A DNA stretch of 64,000 nt, from the NCBI GenBank assembly GCA_024500155.1, contig CM044877.1, positions 68,776,001 to 68,840,000 on the forward strand, written 5' to 3'. Every line of letters starts with the position of its first letter. Position 1 is the first letter of the stretch. The stretch comes from Chenopodium formosanum. Lineage: Eukaryota > Streptophyta > Magnoliopsida > Caryophyllales > Amaranthaceae. This document shows, in pieces, positions 1 through 10,690 of the stretch. The position numbers were made by a program, and so were the translations under genes. The notes beneath the pieces were generated by a model. The model had not been told where the DNA came from and did no database searches. It saw only the letters and a list, made by a program, of their open reading frames with translations.

Positions 1-182
1 CTATTGGTGTAACTTTTATTCATTTCAGGGATAACTTTTGATTACTTTAGACTATCTTTATAATGGATTTACAATAATTATTGTACACCCGATTTTTTAA
101 AAAGTTTGTGTATAGTACATCATTATCCAATAAATTTTTTAACTACCTAAATATTACAAGGAATATATCTCATATAGTTGAA

Positions 183-472
183 TTGAAGGACCATCTTAAC
201 CAAAATCTTAAGCTGATGGTTAAGGCCTATGAATATGTTATATACTCTATCACTCCCCCTCACAAGAAAGGCCCTTTGGGCTTAAAATGTGGATGCAGCA
301 CAGACTCTCTCATACCCGGCGCAAAATAATTCCACTTTAAAGGAGGGGTGGATGAGATTCGAACTTGTAACCTCTATGTCACTTTGGCTCTAATAGCATG
401 TTGAAGGACCATCTCAACCAAAAGCTTAAGCTGATGGTTGAGCCTCATGAATATGTTATATACTCTATCGCA
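183..472 (-). mobile_element. TRIM retrotransposon, copy 1
   Basis: Two direct terminal repeats of about 70 bp (roughly 183-252 and 399-472) share the core ACCATCT(T/C)AACCAAAA and end in TATACTCTATC. Next to the left repeat lies CTCCCCCTCAC (253-263), a polypurine tract when read on the minus strand. Next to the right repeat lies GGCTCTAATAGCATG, a mutated complement of the initiator-Met tRNA primer site TGGTATCAGAGC. Repeat, primer site, short non-coding interior, purine tract and repeat together are the architecture of a terminal-repeat retrotransposon in miniature, oriented on the minus strand. There is no coding capacity. A second family member lies at 12493-12790. Confidence 0.7.
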
Positions 473-1359
473 GACATTAGCACAAATATTTGAGTTTTAT
501 CGGTTAATGAATCAAAATGGATTATAAACAGTACGTGCAAAAAGCTAAATGAAGTGTAAAAGCTGAGGTAGACCTTGGCAATCAGCCTGATTGATGAATT
601 TTTGTCAATCAGTGGCTTTTGTGGGCCCCCTTGCCAAATAAATTAGTTTTATATTACAGTTTGGTTTTGAAGATACTATCGCCTGTTTGTAAAACTTCTT
701 TTTTTTATTTTTATAAAAATCTTCTCCAATCTTCCATCGAAGACACCGCCATAGTAACCAATCTCACCATCACTCTGACCACCATCCGAAACCCATCACA
801 ACCACCACCACTACCACCATCTGTACGCCTTCCGCCGAACAAACCCAGAAAGTCTTCCTCTTTGTCCTATTCTTCAGTTCTTCTTATCGTCCTCTTCTTC
901 TTCCCGTCGCCCTCCTCTTCTTCCCCAACAATGGCCGCTTCGCAGCGAAACTAAAAGGCACCCTACTTGAATAGATTGGAAATTAGTGTCATGTCAACCC
1001 TTTAGGGAAAGCCTATCATTTACGGTGACATTTTGAACTGCCATATATGGGTGGTGGTGCAATGGAGAAAGAAGTAGTTTCAGGGTTTGGGTTTCAGTTT
1101 AGGGTTTCGAATTAGGGAAAGTGATGAACTTTCTGAATGATTTCTCATGACGGAAGGTAACGGCAATTAATATTAACGTTTGTACAAGCTGACCAAACTA
1201 CCCTTACTAATATGACTGAAAAGACGAAATTGACCCCTGATTTGCACAAACTGTAAATCAGCCTGATTGACTTGTATTTCCTCGTAAAAGCTAATTGCTT
1301 AAGGTTTCTACAAGTGCTAGTTATATTCTTGTATTTAGCATTTTTATCTGCCATTTCAG
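473..1359. other. Sequence upstream of GDSL copy 1, no gene recognised
   Basis: No GDSL exon 1 or 2 is visible here. Positions 719-955 are pyrimidine-rich and hold a 111-codon open frame (619-954) rich in Ser, Pro and Thr, with no recognisable domain. It is probably a chance frame in CT-rich DNA. A phrase like AATCAGCCTGATTGA occurs twice (about 580-595 and 1256-1271), suggesting a small duplicated or transposon-derived segment. Confidence 0.4.
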
Positions 1360-2647
1360 GGTGATCGAATGTGGATGGATTGACAATTACAAAATTATAT
1401 GATGATAATCTCAAGGCTTCAATCAATGGTTCAATGTCCAGTAGCAAACTACTTAAACAAGTGCTTGTATACTGTAAATATTGGTAGCGATGACTACATC
1501 AACAATTACTTCATGCCACAATTGTTTCCTTCTAAGAGGCTCTTCACACCTGAACAGTTTGCCAATCTACTCATTGATCGATATCGAGCACAATTATGGG
1601 TATTTTCTTTGTTATTTCTCGCTTATCCTATCCAAAATGAAGTTAAAGAGACAATAATGGTTCAAAAACCAGCTAAACCATTCAAGTATGTACTTGTCCC
1701 AAAAAAAAAAAATGAATATTAAGTTAAGTCGTTTGATATGGTATCAAAAGAATTTGTGACTAGAAGATCAAGGCCTCATAGGTTTAAATCTCATCAAAAA
1801 TTCTTTTCAAAATGGAATATTTAATTAACATTGGGTATTATATAAGTGAAATGTACAACTTAAGTATAAATCTATATTTTCAAATTATCCAAAAATATTG
1901 TTAGATTCCAGGTAAAAACAAAACAAATTTAATTTAGTAATGCAAGGTCCCGTATTATTATTAACTATATATTACGAGTATCAATTTTCCCAAAATATGA
2001 TTATATTTATATTTATTATTATGCTAACACCTTTTTATGTTTAATGTGCGATAGGTGCTATATAATTCTGGAGCAAGGAAGTTTGCCATATTTGGTTTAG
2101 GTCAAATAGGTTGCACTCCAGCTGAAAAGGCTAGATTTAATACATCAACACTACAATGTGTACAAGAAATCAACGACGCAGTCCAGCTTTTCAATAATAA
2201 ACTTGTTACACTTGTCGACTCCTTCAATGCAAATCTCTCTGGGGCCAAATTTACATTCATTGATTTCTTCGCCATCCAAACCTTAAATCCTCTTCCTCCC
2301 GGTAAGTCAACGAGACAATTAATGGATTTAAATATTAAGACGTACATTAGTACGTATTATATCTATATACTAGACTGTTTCCGTGCTAATGTAAATGATA
2401 AACAACTATTGCAGGTGTTATCACAAACTCAACTTGTTGCCAAGTGAGGACTAGTGATTTCCAATGTGTGCCGTCCAGTCAGCCTTGCGCAATTCGGACA
2501 CTATATTCATTCTACGACGGACTTCATCCAACGGAAATTCTGAATAAACTGATTGCAACAATTTCATACAGTACTCCGATTCCTGTATTTGTTCATCCGA
2601 TGAGTATCAGTCAGTTAGTTATGAGTCAGCTTAGGGCAATATACTAA
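1360..2647 (+). pseudogene. GDSL esterase/lipase copy 1, exons 3-5 with in-frame stop
   Basis: The GDSL family are secreted serine esterases/lipases of plants. Three exons with GT-AG borders are visible: 1360-1599, 2055-2301 and 2415-2647. Exon 3 carries block III as IGSDDYINN, where the family and copy 2 (IGTNDYINN) have Asn-Asp; the Asn is an oxyanion-hole residue in the family. Exon 4 begins VLYNSGARKFAIFG and exon 5 has block V DGLHPTE with the catalytic Asp and His, ending in TAA at 2645-2647. In exon 3 the codon matching Arg (CGA at 51200-51202) in copy 2 is TGA at 1381-1383, so translation would stop. Exons 1-2, with the GDS serine and block II, are not in the window and would lie upstream if they exist. 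The exon boundaries match copy 2 exactly, so this is a tandem duplicate that is probably non-functional. Confidence 0.85.
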
Positions 2648-3354
2648 TACGTAACAAAATTGGCTACTTGGAAGTTAGAATAAATAAATGTGATTAGTTC
2701 GCATATTTGCAAATGTGTTTTTCTTTGTTAAATGCTGCAAATAATTTTGGCCTTGTAATGATAAATTGACAATGGTCCATTTGAATTGAAATATTTGTTT
2801 TGATAGATCATTTTTCTAACCGCCGGCCCTATTGCACAGGGCCTCATATTTAGGGCCCCACAATTGGGAAAATCAACAGTGAAAGCCCCAACTATTCTTG
2901 TGTTGGAATGCGCTCTTGATGCAATAAGGGCAATAAGTTTTAGCTGTATCATACCCTATAAAGTAAATAGTTTGGAATCAATTATGAACACTTAAAAATT
3001 AAACATTTAGTAATAAAAAATCAACACTGAAAAAATGAAGATTTAGTATAAAAAAAGTGAATACATTAAAAAAAAATGATTATTTAGTATAATTAAAAAA
3101 ATGAATATGACGGTCATATAATCATAGAATTGCTGGACCATGACCTTAAAAATGAACAATTAGTAATAAAAAATGAACATGTAAGAAAAATGAACATTTA
3201 GTAATAAAAAATTAACACATAAAAAAAATTAAAATATTATCATATTAAAAATGAACATTTATCAAACAATCATTATATTGAATAGCTAGAACATACCTAG
3301 TAAAATGAACATTTCATAAAAACATTTGAACACATTATAAAAAAAATGAACATT
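2648..3354. repeat. AT-rich 3' flank with degenerate AAAATGAACATT repeats
   Basis: About 2985-3350 is a loose tandem array of the phrase AAAAATGAACATTTAGTAAT and shortened variants, on one strand and with irregular spacing. Positions 2820-2960 hold a small GC-richer patch (GGCCCTATTGCACAGGGCC and neighbours) that resembles transposon debris. No coding feature is supported. Confidence 0.45.
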
Positions 3355-3640
3355 TACTCTTTGTTTTGATTGAAAGAAATGAAAGGAAAGGAAGGGAAGA
3401 GAAATTACGACATAGATAATGTTTCATTTAGATAGCAAATGAAAAACGAAGTGAATTGGAGGGGAATTACAGGGAGGGATCAAATTGCAAGAAATTAATC
3501 TCTCCAACAATGAGGAGATTTAGAAGGAAAAATCTTCATTCTTCCCTCCCCTCCCCTCCCCTCCCCTCACCCCTTATCCTCCCACCTTATTTTCCCACCC
3601 CTTCTTTTCTTCCCTCCTAATGTATCCAAACAAGCGGTAA
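3355..3640. mobile_element. MITE-like element with G/A-rich and C/T-rich ends
   Basis: The left end reads CTCTTTGTTTTGATTGAAAG. The right end, reverse-complemented, reads GCTTGTTTGGATACATTAGG. They share a TTTG(T)TTTGAT-type end followed by purine-rich arms (GGAAAGGAAGGGAAGAG against pyrimidine-rich CCTCCC). Ends opening with (C/G)TTTGTTTGGAT are common in plant non-autonomous DNA transposons. No clean target duplication is visible, so the class is unassigned. Confidence 0.4.
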
Positions 3641-3742
3641 GTATTTAAAAATGAAGACGACAAAAAAAGTTATGAATATTTAGTTTATTAAAAATTAACA
3701 TGATTTTCATATATTCATATAGGTTCAAATTCATTGTACGTA

Positions 3743-3743
<1 letters not shown>

Positions 3744-3812
<69 letters not shown>
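3744..3812. repeat. (TA)n microsatellite
   Basis: Uninterrupted TA dinucleotides, about 33 copies, inside AT-rich intergenic DNA. Confidence 0.95.
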
Positions 3813-3814
<2 letters not shown>

Positions 3815-4075
3815 TTAAAATACTACGTTTTTTTTTATTATTTTTTTTTTTTTACAAAAATTATACATAATTTCGATTGTAATTATTTTAACTCTAAAAT
3901 ATAACCATGAACCTTAAATCTAATGTTGGTTCATCATAGAGAAAACTATTATCAATCTTAACATTATAGATTAGGAATCACAAATGCAAAATTGATAAAG
4001 AAAACAACAATTCATAACACATCCCCTTTCCGTCCCCGGAGTTGGGTTTTGGTGGGAAAAGCCAACTTTATTTAT

Positions 4076-4164
4076 TTTATTTTGTGGTAAAATAAAATTT
4101 TAAATTATGTAGGTGGTAAAAGTAAATAAGTCGTTTTTTGGATGTAGTAAAAGTTAAAATTTTC

Positions 4165-4166
<2 letters not shown>
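4076..4166. mobile_element. Truncated MULE-type foldback miniature (right end only)
   Basis: Read backwards, this starts GAAAATTTTAACTTTTACTA and continues with repeated TTTTACCACC phrases. That is the same terminus and inner pattern as the complete copies at 7070-7631 and 10114-10681. Only one arm remains. It abuts a (TAA)n tract (4167-4212), like the copy at 7070. Confidence 0.6.
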
Positions 4167-4212
<46 letters not shown>

Positions 4213-4213
<1 letters not shown>

Positions 4214-4365
4214 GTCAAGTACGAATCCAATTATTGAGCAATTGGATATGGCTTTCTTCCTTTCTCTTTCTCTTCTCTTGGAGAGTTAGAAAAGGAGGTT
4301 TTTGCATTGTTAAAGCGAATCCAGAAATTCTCGATGACTTAGGACATTGGGGCGCGTGCTGAAGC
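4213..4365 (+). mobile_element. Non-LTR retroelement fragment, left half
   Basis: Decayed coding sequence equivalent to LGELEKEVFALLKRIQKFSM and then DIGARA, with one stop. It is homologous to the frame at 8195-8378 (LGELEKDAIALLKRIQAF, IGARAAADIF). The sequence breaks off at 4365 and resumes at 6717 after a 2.35-kb insertion. From memory, similar C-terminal segments occur in predicted plant reverse-transcriptase-like proteins. Assignment to the RTE clade is inference from the trinucleotide tail at the far end. Confidence 0.5.
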
Positions 4366-4372
4366 TAAAAAT

Positions 4373-5596
4373 TGTTGGGGTTTGGTGAGTCCGACTCACC
4401 GCGGAAACAAACCCCGAACCAAGGAACCACTCGCAATAATTAAAATCATAAAGCATAAATAAATAATCTCAAAGAAAAGATAACGAATCTTACCCTTGAA
4501 GCGAGCTTCGCCCAAAAACCGGAGCTCTTACTTGAAAGCTACGAGCACGTCAAGCGCCGCGCCTCCGACGGTATCCACCCACAAAAAGGCGAACACAACT
4601 TTAAGGTCTACTACCTGGGGGTTAGCGAGGTCCGACCAAAACCCGAGTGTTATATGAGTTTAAGAGTTTTCCCAATATTATGGAATGCTCTTTTTAACTC
4701 CCACTCAAGCAAAGAAGTCTCAAGCCATTCCATGACTATTTATAAGGAAGTATGCCTTGTGAATTTCACTCATCTTTCAATGTGGGACTTTTCACAAAAA
4801 GATCCCACATAGAAAGATTGGTGAATTCAACCCTTAGTTAAATAAACAAAGGAACAAGTAACAAGTGTCACATGGTTAGGTGTGGACCACTTTCTCACTT
4901 GGTCCCCAAGGCATTTCACATGCAATGTGAACTAACCATGTGTCACCCAACCTTGAGCCCCAAGTTGAGTTCGGTTGGCCCATTTTATTTTGGCCCGTGT
5001 TCATGACCCATCAACCCGGGTCCACGGCCATTGCCACATGTGTCGCCACCGTGGCGCGCCGCCATCATGGCGCTGCCACATGGCACGCTGCCAACGTGGC
5101 ACGCTGCCACTAGGTGGCTGCCAATGTGGCGGCTGCCAACGTGGCGGCCACGTGTGCTGCCACATGTGCTGCCACGTGGCATGCTCCTATTGGGCATGCA
5201 TTCATAGCCTTTTGCGTGGCTAGGATTTTACTTGTTACTTGATACATTTTCTTGTCTCGCCAAATCCTAAATTTTGGCTCGACATTTGAGATTCTCCGAC
5301 GCTCGGTTTCGACGCTCCAAGCTCGAATTTCCGACGTCTAAACGTTTAACACTCGGGCGACGAATTAATTTCTTCCGAATTAATTCGACGAGTTGGTTCG
5401 TATATTTTGCTTGGGTGTGACCCGAAGGGTTCAGTCAAGATTAAGCTGTAATATTAATTATATTAATATTACTGATCGGAAGCGGCCTCCACCCAGGAAT
5501 TCCGATCACTTGACCTTACTGAATATATTAGCTTTCTAATAATTCTGAACCCGCTATCAGAATAATACACTTGTTCGAAGGACACCATTCCTTTCA
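4373..5596. mobile_element. Solo LTR of 1,224 bp, target duplication AAAAT
   Basis: It begins TGTTGGGGTTTGG and ends CCATTCCTTTCA (5'-TG...CA-3'). Identical 5-bp copies AAAAT flank it (4368-4372 and 5597-5601). Removing it and one copy restores the left end of the surrounding hAT element. A CTATTTATAAGG box near 4737 could be the LTR TATA element. Positions 5035-5190 are GC-rich repeats built from GCTGCCA(A/C)(A/G)TGGC units. No internal retroelement sequence remains, consistent with LTR-LTR recombination. Gypsy or copia origin cannot be decided. Confidence 0.8.
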
Positions 5597-6106
5597 AAAA
5601 TGTCAATTCGGGTAAACGGGTTAGGTAGGAGTGGGTCGGGTAAAATTGGGTTGGGTCAATTCGGGTTAATGATGTAGCCTATGCGGGTTGGGTTCGGGTT
5701 GGGTCATGCTTGAGTCGGGTCACGTCCGGTTATCCATCTTATCGGGTTTGGGTCAGGTTTTGGTCAGATTAATAACAGGGTGGGTTACATTCGGATTAGT
5801 TGAATAATAGGTCGGGTTTAATTCGGATTTTCTCGGGTTAAAACGGGTTAGGGTAATTCTCGGGTTCAAGTCGTGTTCGGTTCAAGTTAATAATTTGCAG
5901 GCTAAGATCAGGTCGGGTCATTTTCAAGTCGAGTCATTCTCAGCTTTAAGTCAGGTTCGGTTCAAGTCAATCATTTGCGGGTTGCAATCAGGTCGCATCT
6001 GGTCATTTCCAAGTCGGGTTATTCTCAGCTTTAAGTCAGGTTTGGTTCAAGTCAATCATTTGCGAGTTGCAATCAGGTCGGATCTGGTCATTTCCAAGTC
6101 AGGTCA

Positions 6107-6117
6107 TGTGTGTGTGT

Positions 6118-6163
<46 letters not shown>
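6107..6163. repeat. (TG)n microsatellite
   Basis: About 28 TG dinucleotides with one TATG interruption, inside the hAT-like element. Confidence 0.95.
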
Positions 6164-6168
<5 letters not shown>

Positions 6169-6716
6169 ATCAATAGTAATAAGGCGGTCTAAATTGAATT
6201 TAAGCTGATTTGAAATCAGGTCAGAAACAATTTGGGTTGAATTTAGGTTAGGTTAGTAACAAGTCGTGTTAATTTTGGGTCGGGTTAGTAACATATCGGG
6301 TTGAATATTTTGTCGGGTTAGTAATAGGTCGTGTGAAATTCGGGTCAGGTCAATTACAAGTCGAGTTGAAATTTGGATCAAGTCAATAACAAGTCGGGTT
6401 GATCTCGGATCAGGTTTGTAACAAGTCGGGTTGAATTTTGAATCGGGTTAAATTCGGGGTTTGACAGGTTAAAACGAGTTTGGGTCAATTTCGGTTCAGG
6501 TCGGGTTCAGTTCAGATCAATAATTTACGGGTTATATTCGGGTCGGGTCATCTCTAGGTCGATTCATGTTCGTATTCAGGTCTCAAATACTCAGGTCAAC
6601 TCAGGTCTAGGGTTGGTTTCAGGTCGGGTTCGGGTCACATTTTTATGGGTTCAGATGGGTTGGTTAATAATCGAGTTGGGTCGGTATTTCGAGCCGGTCA
6701 GCTTTTGACAGCTCTA

Positions 6717-6850
6717 GCTGCAACTCATATCTTTATTAGGATCGAGTTTTATATAGCTAGAGAAGTAGGTGCCCAAATTGTATCTTGACTTCTCACTAAT
6801 TTTCTGTTGATTGTATTTGTATTTTTTGAGATATAATAATAATAGTAGTA

Positions 6851-6901
<51 letters not shown>

Positions 6902-6903
6902 GT
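6717..6903 (+). mobile_element. Non-LTR retroelement fragment, right half with (TAA)n tail
   Basis: This continues the fragment broken at 4365: encoded remnants equivalent to ATHIFIRI and VGAQIVS, then a (TAA)n tail from about 6835. It parallels the second copy, whose frame VGAHIVSRLPTKFL is followed by TAA/CAA repeats from 8411. A trinucleotide tail instead of poly(A) is typical of RTE-type elements, so that label is inference. Confidence 0.5.
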
Positions 6904-7069
6904 AATAATAAATACCACGATAATAGTAGTAATACCGCAATATTAGTAGTAGCAGCAGCAGTAGCTGTGGTAGCAGTAACAAGAGCAAGAGCAGTAGCAG
7001 TAGCAGTAGCAGTAGCAGTAGTAGTAGTAACTATAATAAATAAATAAATAATAATAATAATAATAATAA
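6904..7069. repeat. Mixed trinucleotide tract (TAG/TAA/GCA)n
   Basis: AGTAGTAGCAGCAGCAGTAG and similar units, then (TAA)n. It translates to poly-Asn, poly-Tyr or poly-Val in different frames, which explains the open frames here without a gene. Confidence 0.85.
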
Positions 7070-7631
7070 AGAAATTTTAACTTTTACCACAAAAAAAATC
7101 AAAAAAATGTTTTTATACCACCAAAACTTCTAAAACTTTTATTTTACCACCAAATAAAATATTAAAAATTGTTTTTTACCACCTGTCGTAAAAAACCTAA
7201 CAGAATTTTTAAAATACTTCGAATTTCGTGTCAAACACATGCTTTTTAAATGTTTTGGGGGGCATTTTGGTCCTATGGATCCAATTTGAAGTCAGAATTG
7301 ACAAAAAATGATCGAAAATGCCTCGTTTTGCGTGTTTAGAAATACCTCGATTTACGTGAATACGCAAAACGAGGCATTTTGATCATTTTTTGTCAATTCT
7401 GACCTCAAATTGGATCCATAGGGCCAAAATGACCTTCTAAACCTATGAAGAGCATGTTTCGCGCACAAAATTAGAAGATTTTTTTATACCGTTAAGTTTA
7501 ACGGCTTTCTTGACGTTAGGTGGTAAAAAACAATTTTTAGAATTTTTTTTGGTGGTAAAATAAAAGTTTTAGAAGTTTTGGTGGTAAAAAAGCATTTTTT
7601 TGATTTTTTTACGGTATAAGTCAAAATTTCC
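7070..7631. mobile_element. MULE-type foldback miniature, copy 1
   Basis: An almost fully palindromic 562-bp element. The left end AGAAATTTTAACTTTTACC pairs with the right end, reverse-complemented GGAAATTTTGACTTATACC. The arms continue through TTTTACCACCA phrases to a centre near 7350, where AATGCCTCGTTTTGCGT meets its complement. Flanks are 9 bp, TAATAATAA (7061-7069) and TAATAATTA (7632-7640), identical at 8 of 9. Nine-base duplications are the mark of Mutator-like transposition. It has no coding capacity. A transcript would form a hairpin of about 270 bp. Confidence 0.75.
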
Positions 7632-7640
7632 TAATAATTA

Positions 7641-8540
<900 letters not shown>

Positions 8541-8625
8541 TGTTGCTTTGTTGACCCATGCTCTACTTTTTTTTTTATTATTTCTCTCTTCTACTAATAA
8601 TTAAATATATTTCACTAACTATACT

Positions 8626-8916
8626 TGTAATACCCCTCATGATTGCTGTAAAAGGATTTGATATACTATTCATATCAATAAGATGCATCTTCCTTTTAGG
8701 GAGCTCATTTGCTAAGATACTCCATAGTTAAGCGTGCTTGGCTGTTAGTAGTCTTGCGATGGGTGACCTCCTGGGAAGTTTTCTCGGGGTGAGCATAAGT
8801 GAGGACAAAATGCGCCGGAAGGACTTGTGTTGGTTTGTGGGGACAGTTGTTGGCCGTTGATGCGTATTTCGTGACTATAGGCTCCTCCCTAATTTGTTTG
8901 GGGTCGGGGTGTTACA
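8626..8916 (+). mobile_element. Cassandra TRIM solo LTR, target duplication ATACT
   Basis: 291 bp beginning TGTAATACCCCTCATG and ending GTCGGGGTGTTACA, the hallmark ends of Cassandra LTRs. Identical 5-bp copies ATACT flank it (8621-8625 and 8917-8921). It contains a 5S-rRNA-like core. No primer site, interior or second LTR is present, so it is a solo LTR left by recombination. Confidence 0.9.
8682..8792 (+). promoter_or_regulatory. 5S-rRNA-derived Pol III promoter core in the Cassandra LTR
   Basis: The phrases AGTTAAGCGTGCTTGG (box A region) and GATGGGTGACCTCCTGGGAA (box C region) match plant 5S rRNA closely. The first half of the 5S-like region is diverged. Cassandra LTRs are known to carry such a 5S-like Pol III promoter. 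This is not a functional 5S gene. Confidence 0.85.
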
Positions 8917-8921
8917 ATACT

Positions 8922-9529
8922 AATCTGTATACATTAAAAAAAATCTCCTTTCTGTCCCTAATTGATAATTTTCTAAAACTTTTATCAACCCTAATGTTGT
9001 GATTATTATGAAATGGGAGGAGTAAATATTTTTGGAGGTGTAAATTTTAAAACTGTTGATAACAAAAATAAATATTAGTTAAACAAATTAAATAAAATAA
9101 AAATTGTTACTAAAAAAAAGTTGATGAAGTCATGGAATTTCTTTTATTGAGTACTGGTTGGATCGCCGCGTGCTATGCTACGCACGTGTCAAGCAACTTT
9201 AAATGCAAATATCAAATCAACATAAGATTAATATATATAATGAATAATCACATGAAAAAGATTTTAGACAACATTAGGATATAATAACATTCTATGAAGA
9301 TAAATTAGCATTAAATGTTAAATTTGTTATAGACGATAAAAGTTTTCAAAGAAAGGCTCTATTTTGTTCCTTAAAATTTTCACTAACTTTAGGAAAATAA
9401 GCTCTATTATTTACATGTTATGTACAAAAAAAAAAACTATTATGGTTGAATTTAAATGTTTTTTATTGCTAAAATAATAACAATTTTGTTATACAATAAT
9501 TATTTTAACTAAACTTAATTAATAACTCA

Positions 9530-9560
<31 letters not shown>

Positions 9561-10104
9561 TTAATTATTTTTACTACTCCGCATAAAAAAAATATATTTT
9601 TCACTAATCTAATATGAAGTATAGGATATGCTCTTTGAAATCATTGAGTTTTACTGATTGAAATATTTATTAAATCTTACTAATTTAAGGTGGAGTTATC
9701 TAGTTAGAAATTAGATTATTTTATCTGAACACAATTGAACTTAATTAAATTGTATATCTAAATTTATTAACCTATTTTAATTATAATTTAAATTTGAGTA
9801 ACTTTTATTAAAATTTAATTTTTCTGAAACTATCATATATAAACTGATGGCTCGTTTTCTTCACCTTGTTTTCACATATTTCAGGTCTAATAAATTTTGA
9901 TTAATTAATAAGTTAAGAAAAAAAAAAGTTTTGATGAGGCTACTCAAGCACAAATTACAACTAAAATAAGCTTTAATAAGTTCAAAATAGTTTAGGTACC
10001 AAATTCAGATAAGTTTATTTAAGTTAAATAAGTAAAAATCAGGTGAATAGAACATACCCATAACTAAACTTGTCTAAATTTATTAGACATAAAATAAGTA
10101 AATA
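8922..10104. other. AT-rich intergenic DNA, nothing recognised
   Basis: No supported frame. There is an A-run at 9531-9554. A short GC patch GCGTGCTATGCTACGCACG near 9168-9186 forms a small hairpin of the kind seen at Helitron 3' ends, but without a CTRR terminus. Confidence 0.5.
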
Positions 10105-10113
10105 TAAAGTGAA

Positions 10114-10681
10114 GGATTTTTTGACTTTTACCACCAAAAAAATCGTGAAATTGTTTTTTACAACCAAAAATTTTAAAAGTTTTATTTTACCACAAATTTT
10201 TTTTTTTTTTTTTTTTTTTTACCACCTGCAGTCAAAAACCTAACGGAATATTTTAAATTCTTCGATTTTTGTGCCAAACACATCATATTTAGAGGTTCTA
10301 GGGGGCATTTTGGCCCGTTGGGTCCAATTTGAGGTCGGAATCGACAAAAAATGATCGAAAATGTTTCTTTTTGTGCGTTTTAAAATACCTCGGTTTGCGT
10401 GAAATACGCAAAACGAGGCATTTTCGATCATTTTTTGTCAATTCCGACTTCAAATTGAAACCAATGGGCCAAAATGCCCCCTAAACCTATGAATAACATG
10501 TTTTGCGCACGAAAATCGAAGAGTTTTTCTTTAAACTATTACATTTAACGGTTTTCTTGATAGTAGGTGGTAAAAAACAATTTTTTAGAAATTTTTTTGT
10601 TGGTAAAATACAACTTTTAAAATTTTTAGTAGTAAAAAACAATTTCGTGATTTTTTTTTTGTGGTAAAAGTCAAAGAATCC
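10114..10681. mobile_element. MULE-type foldback miniature, copy 2, TSD TAAAGTGAA
   Basis: 568 bp, palindromic almost throughout. The left end GGATTTTTTGACTTTTACC matches the right end, reverse-complemented GGATTCTTTGACTTTTACC. A perfect 9-bp duplication TAAAGTGAA flanks it (10105-10113 and 10682-10690), supporting Mutator-type insertion. The centre, near 10395, holds GCGTGAAATACGCAAAACGAG. It is homologous along its length to the copy at 7070-7631. Confidence 0.85.
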
Positions 10682-10690
10682 TAAAGTGAA

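Larger units (their letters stand above)
4366..6716. mobile_element. Non-autonomous hAT-like element split by a solo LTR
   Basis: The left end TAAAAATGTCAATTCGGG and the right end, reverse-complemented TAGAGCTGTCAAAAGCTG, match at 9 of 12 positions, in the TAGRG-TGTCAA style of hAT ends. Flanking 8-bp copies are GCTGAAGC (4358-4365) and GCTGCAAC (6717-6724), identical at 6 of 8. The interior is dense in GGGTCGGGTT-type subterminal repeats and has no transposase. The element interrupts the non-LTR fragment and is itself interrupted, seven bases in, by the LTR at 4373-5596. A related element lies at 25999-26584. Confidence 0.65.

Noticed and set aside
300..400. tRNA-like GATTCGAAC box
   Set aside because: It belongs to the TRIM interior next to its primer site. 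No cloverleaf or both-box spacing.
619..954. 111-codon frame upstream of GDSL copy 1
   Set aside because: CT-rich, Ser/Pro-biased, no domain, no splice or promoter context.
4975..5223. His/Cys-rich open frames on both strands
   Set aside because: Produced by the GC-rich minisatellite in the solo LTR.
5600..6700. GGGTCGGGTT repeats as telomere-like satellite
   Set aside because: Bounded by hAT-type ends; units are irregular and are subterminal repeats of the element.
6749..7047. Poly-Tyr and poly-Asn frames
   Set aside because: Translation of trinucleotide microsatellites.
8682..8792. 5S rRNA gene
   Set aside because: Only the 3' half is well conserved, and it sits inside Cassandra LTR ends with a target duplication.
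9140..9200. Helitron 3' end at CGTGC...GCACG hairpin
   Set aside because: No CTRR terminus (CCAG) and no matching body or 5' end.
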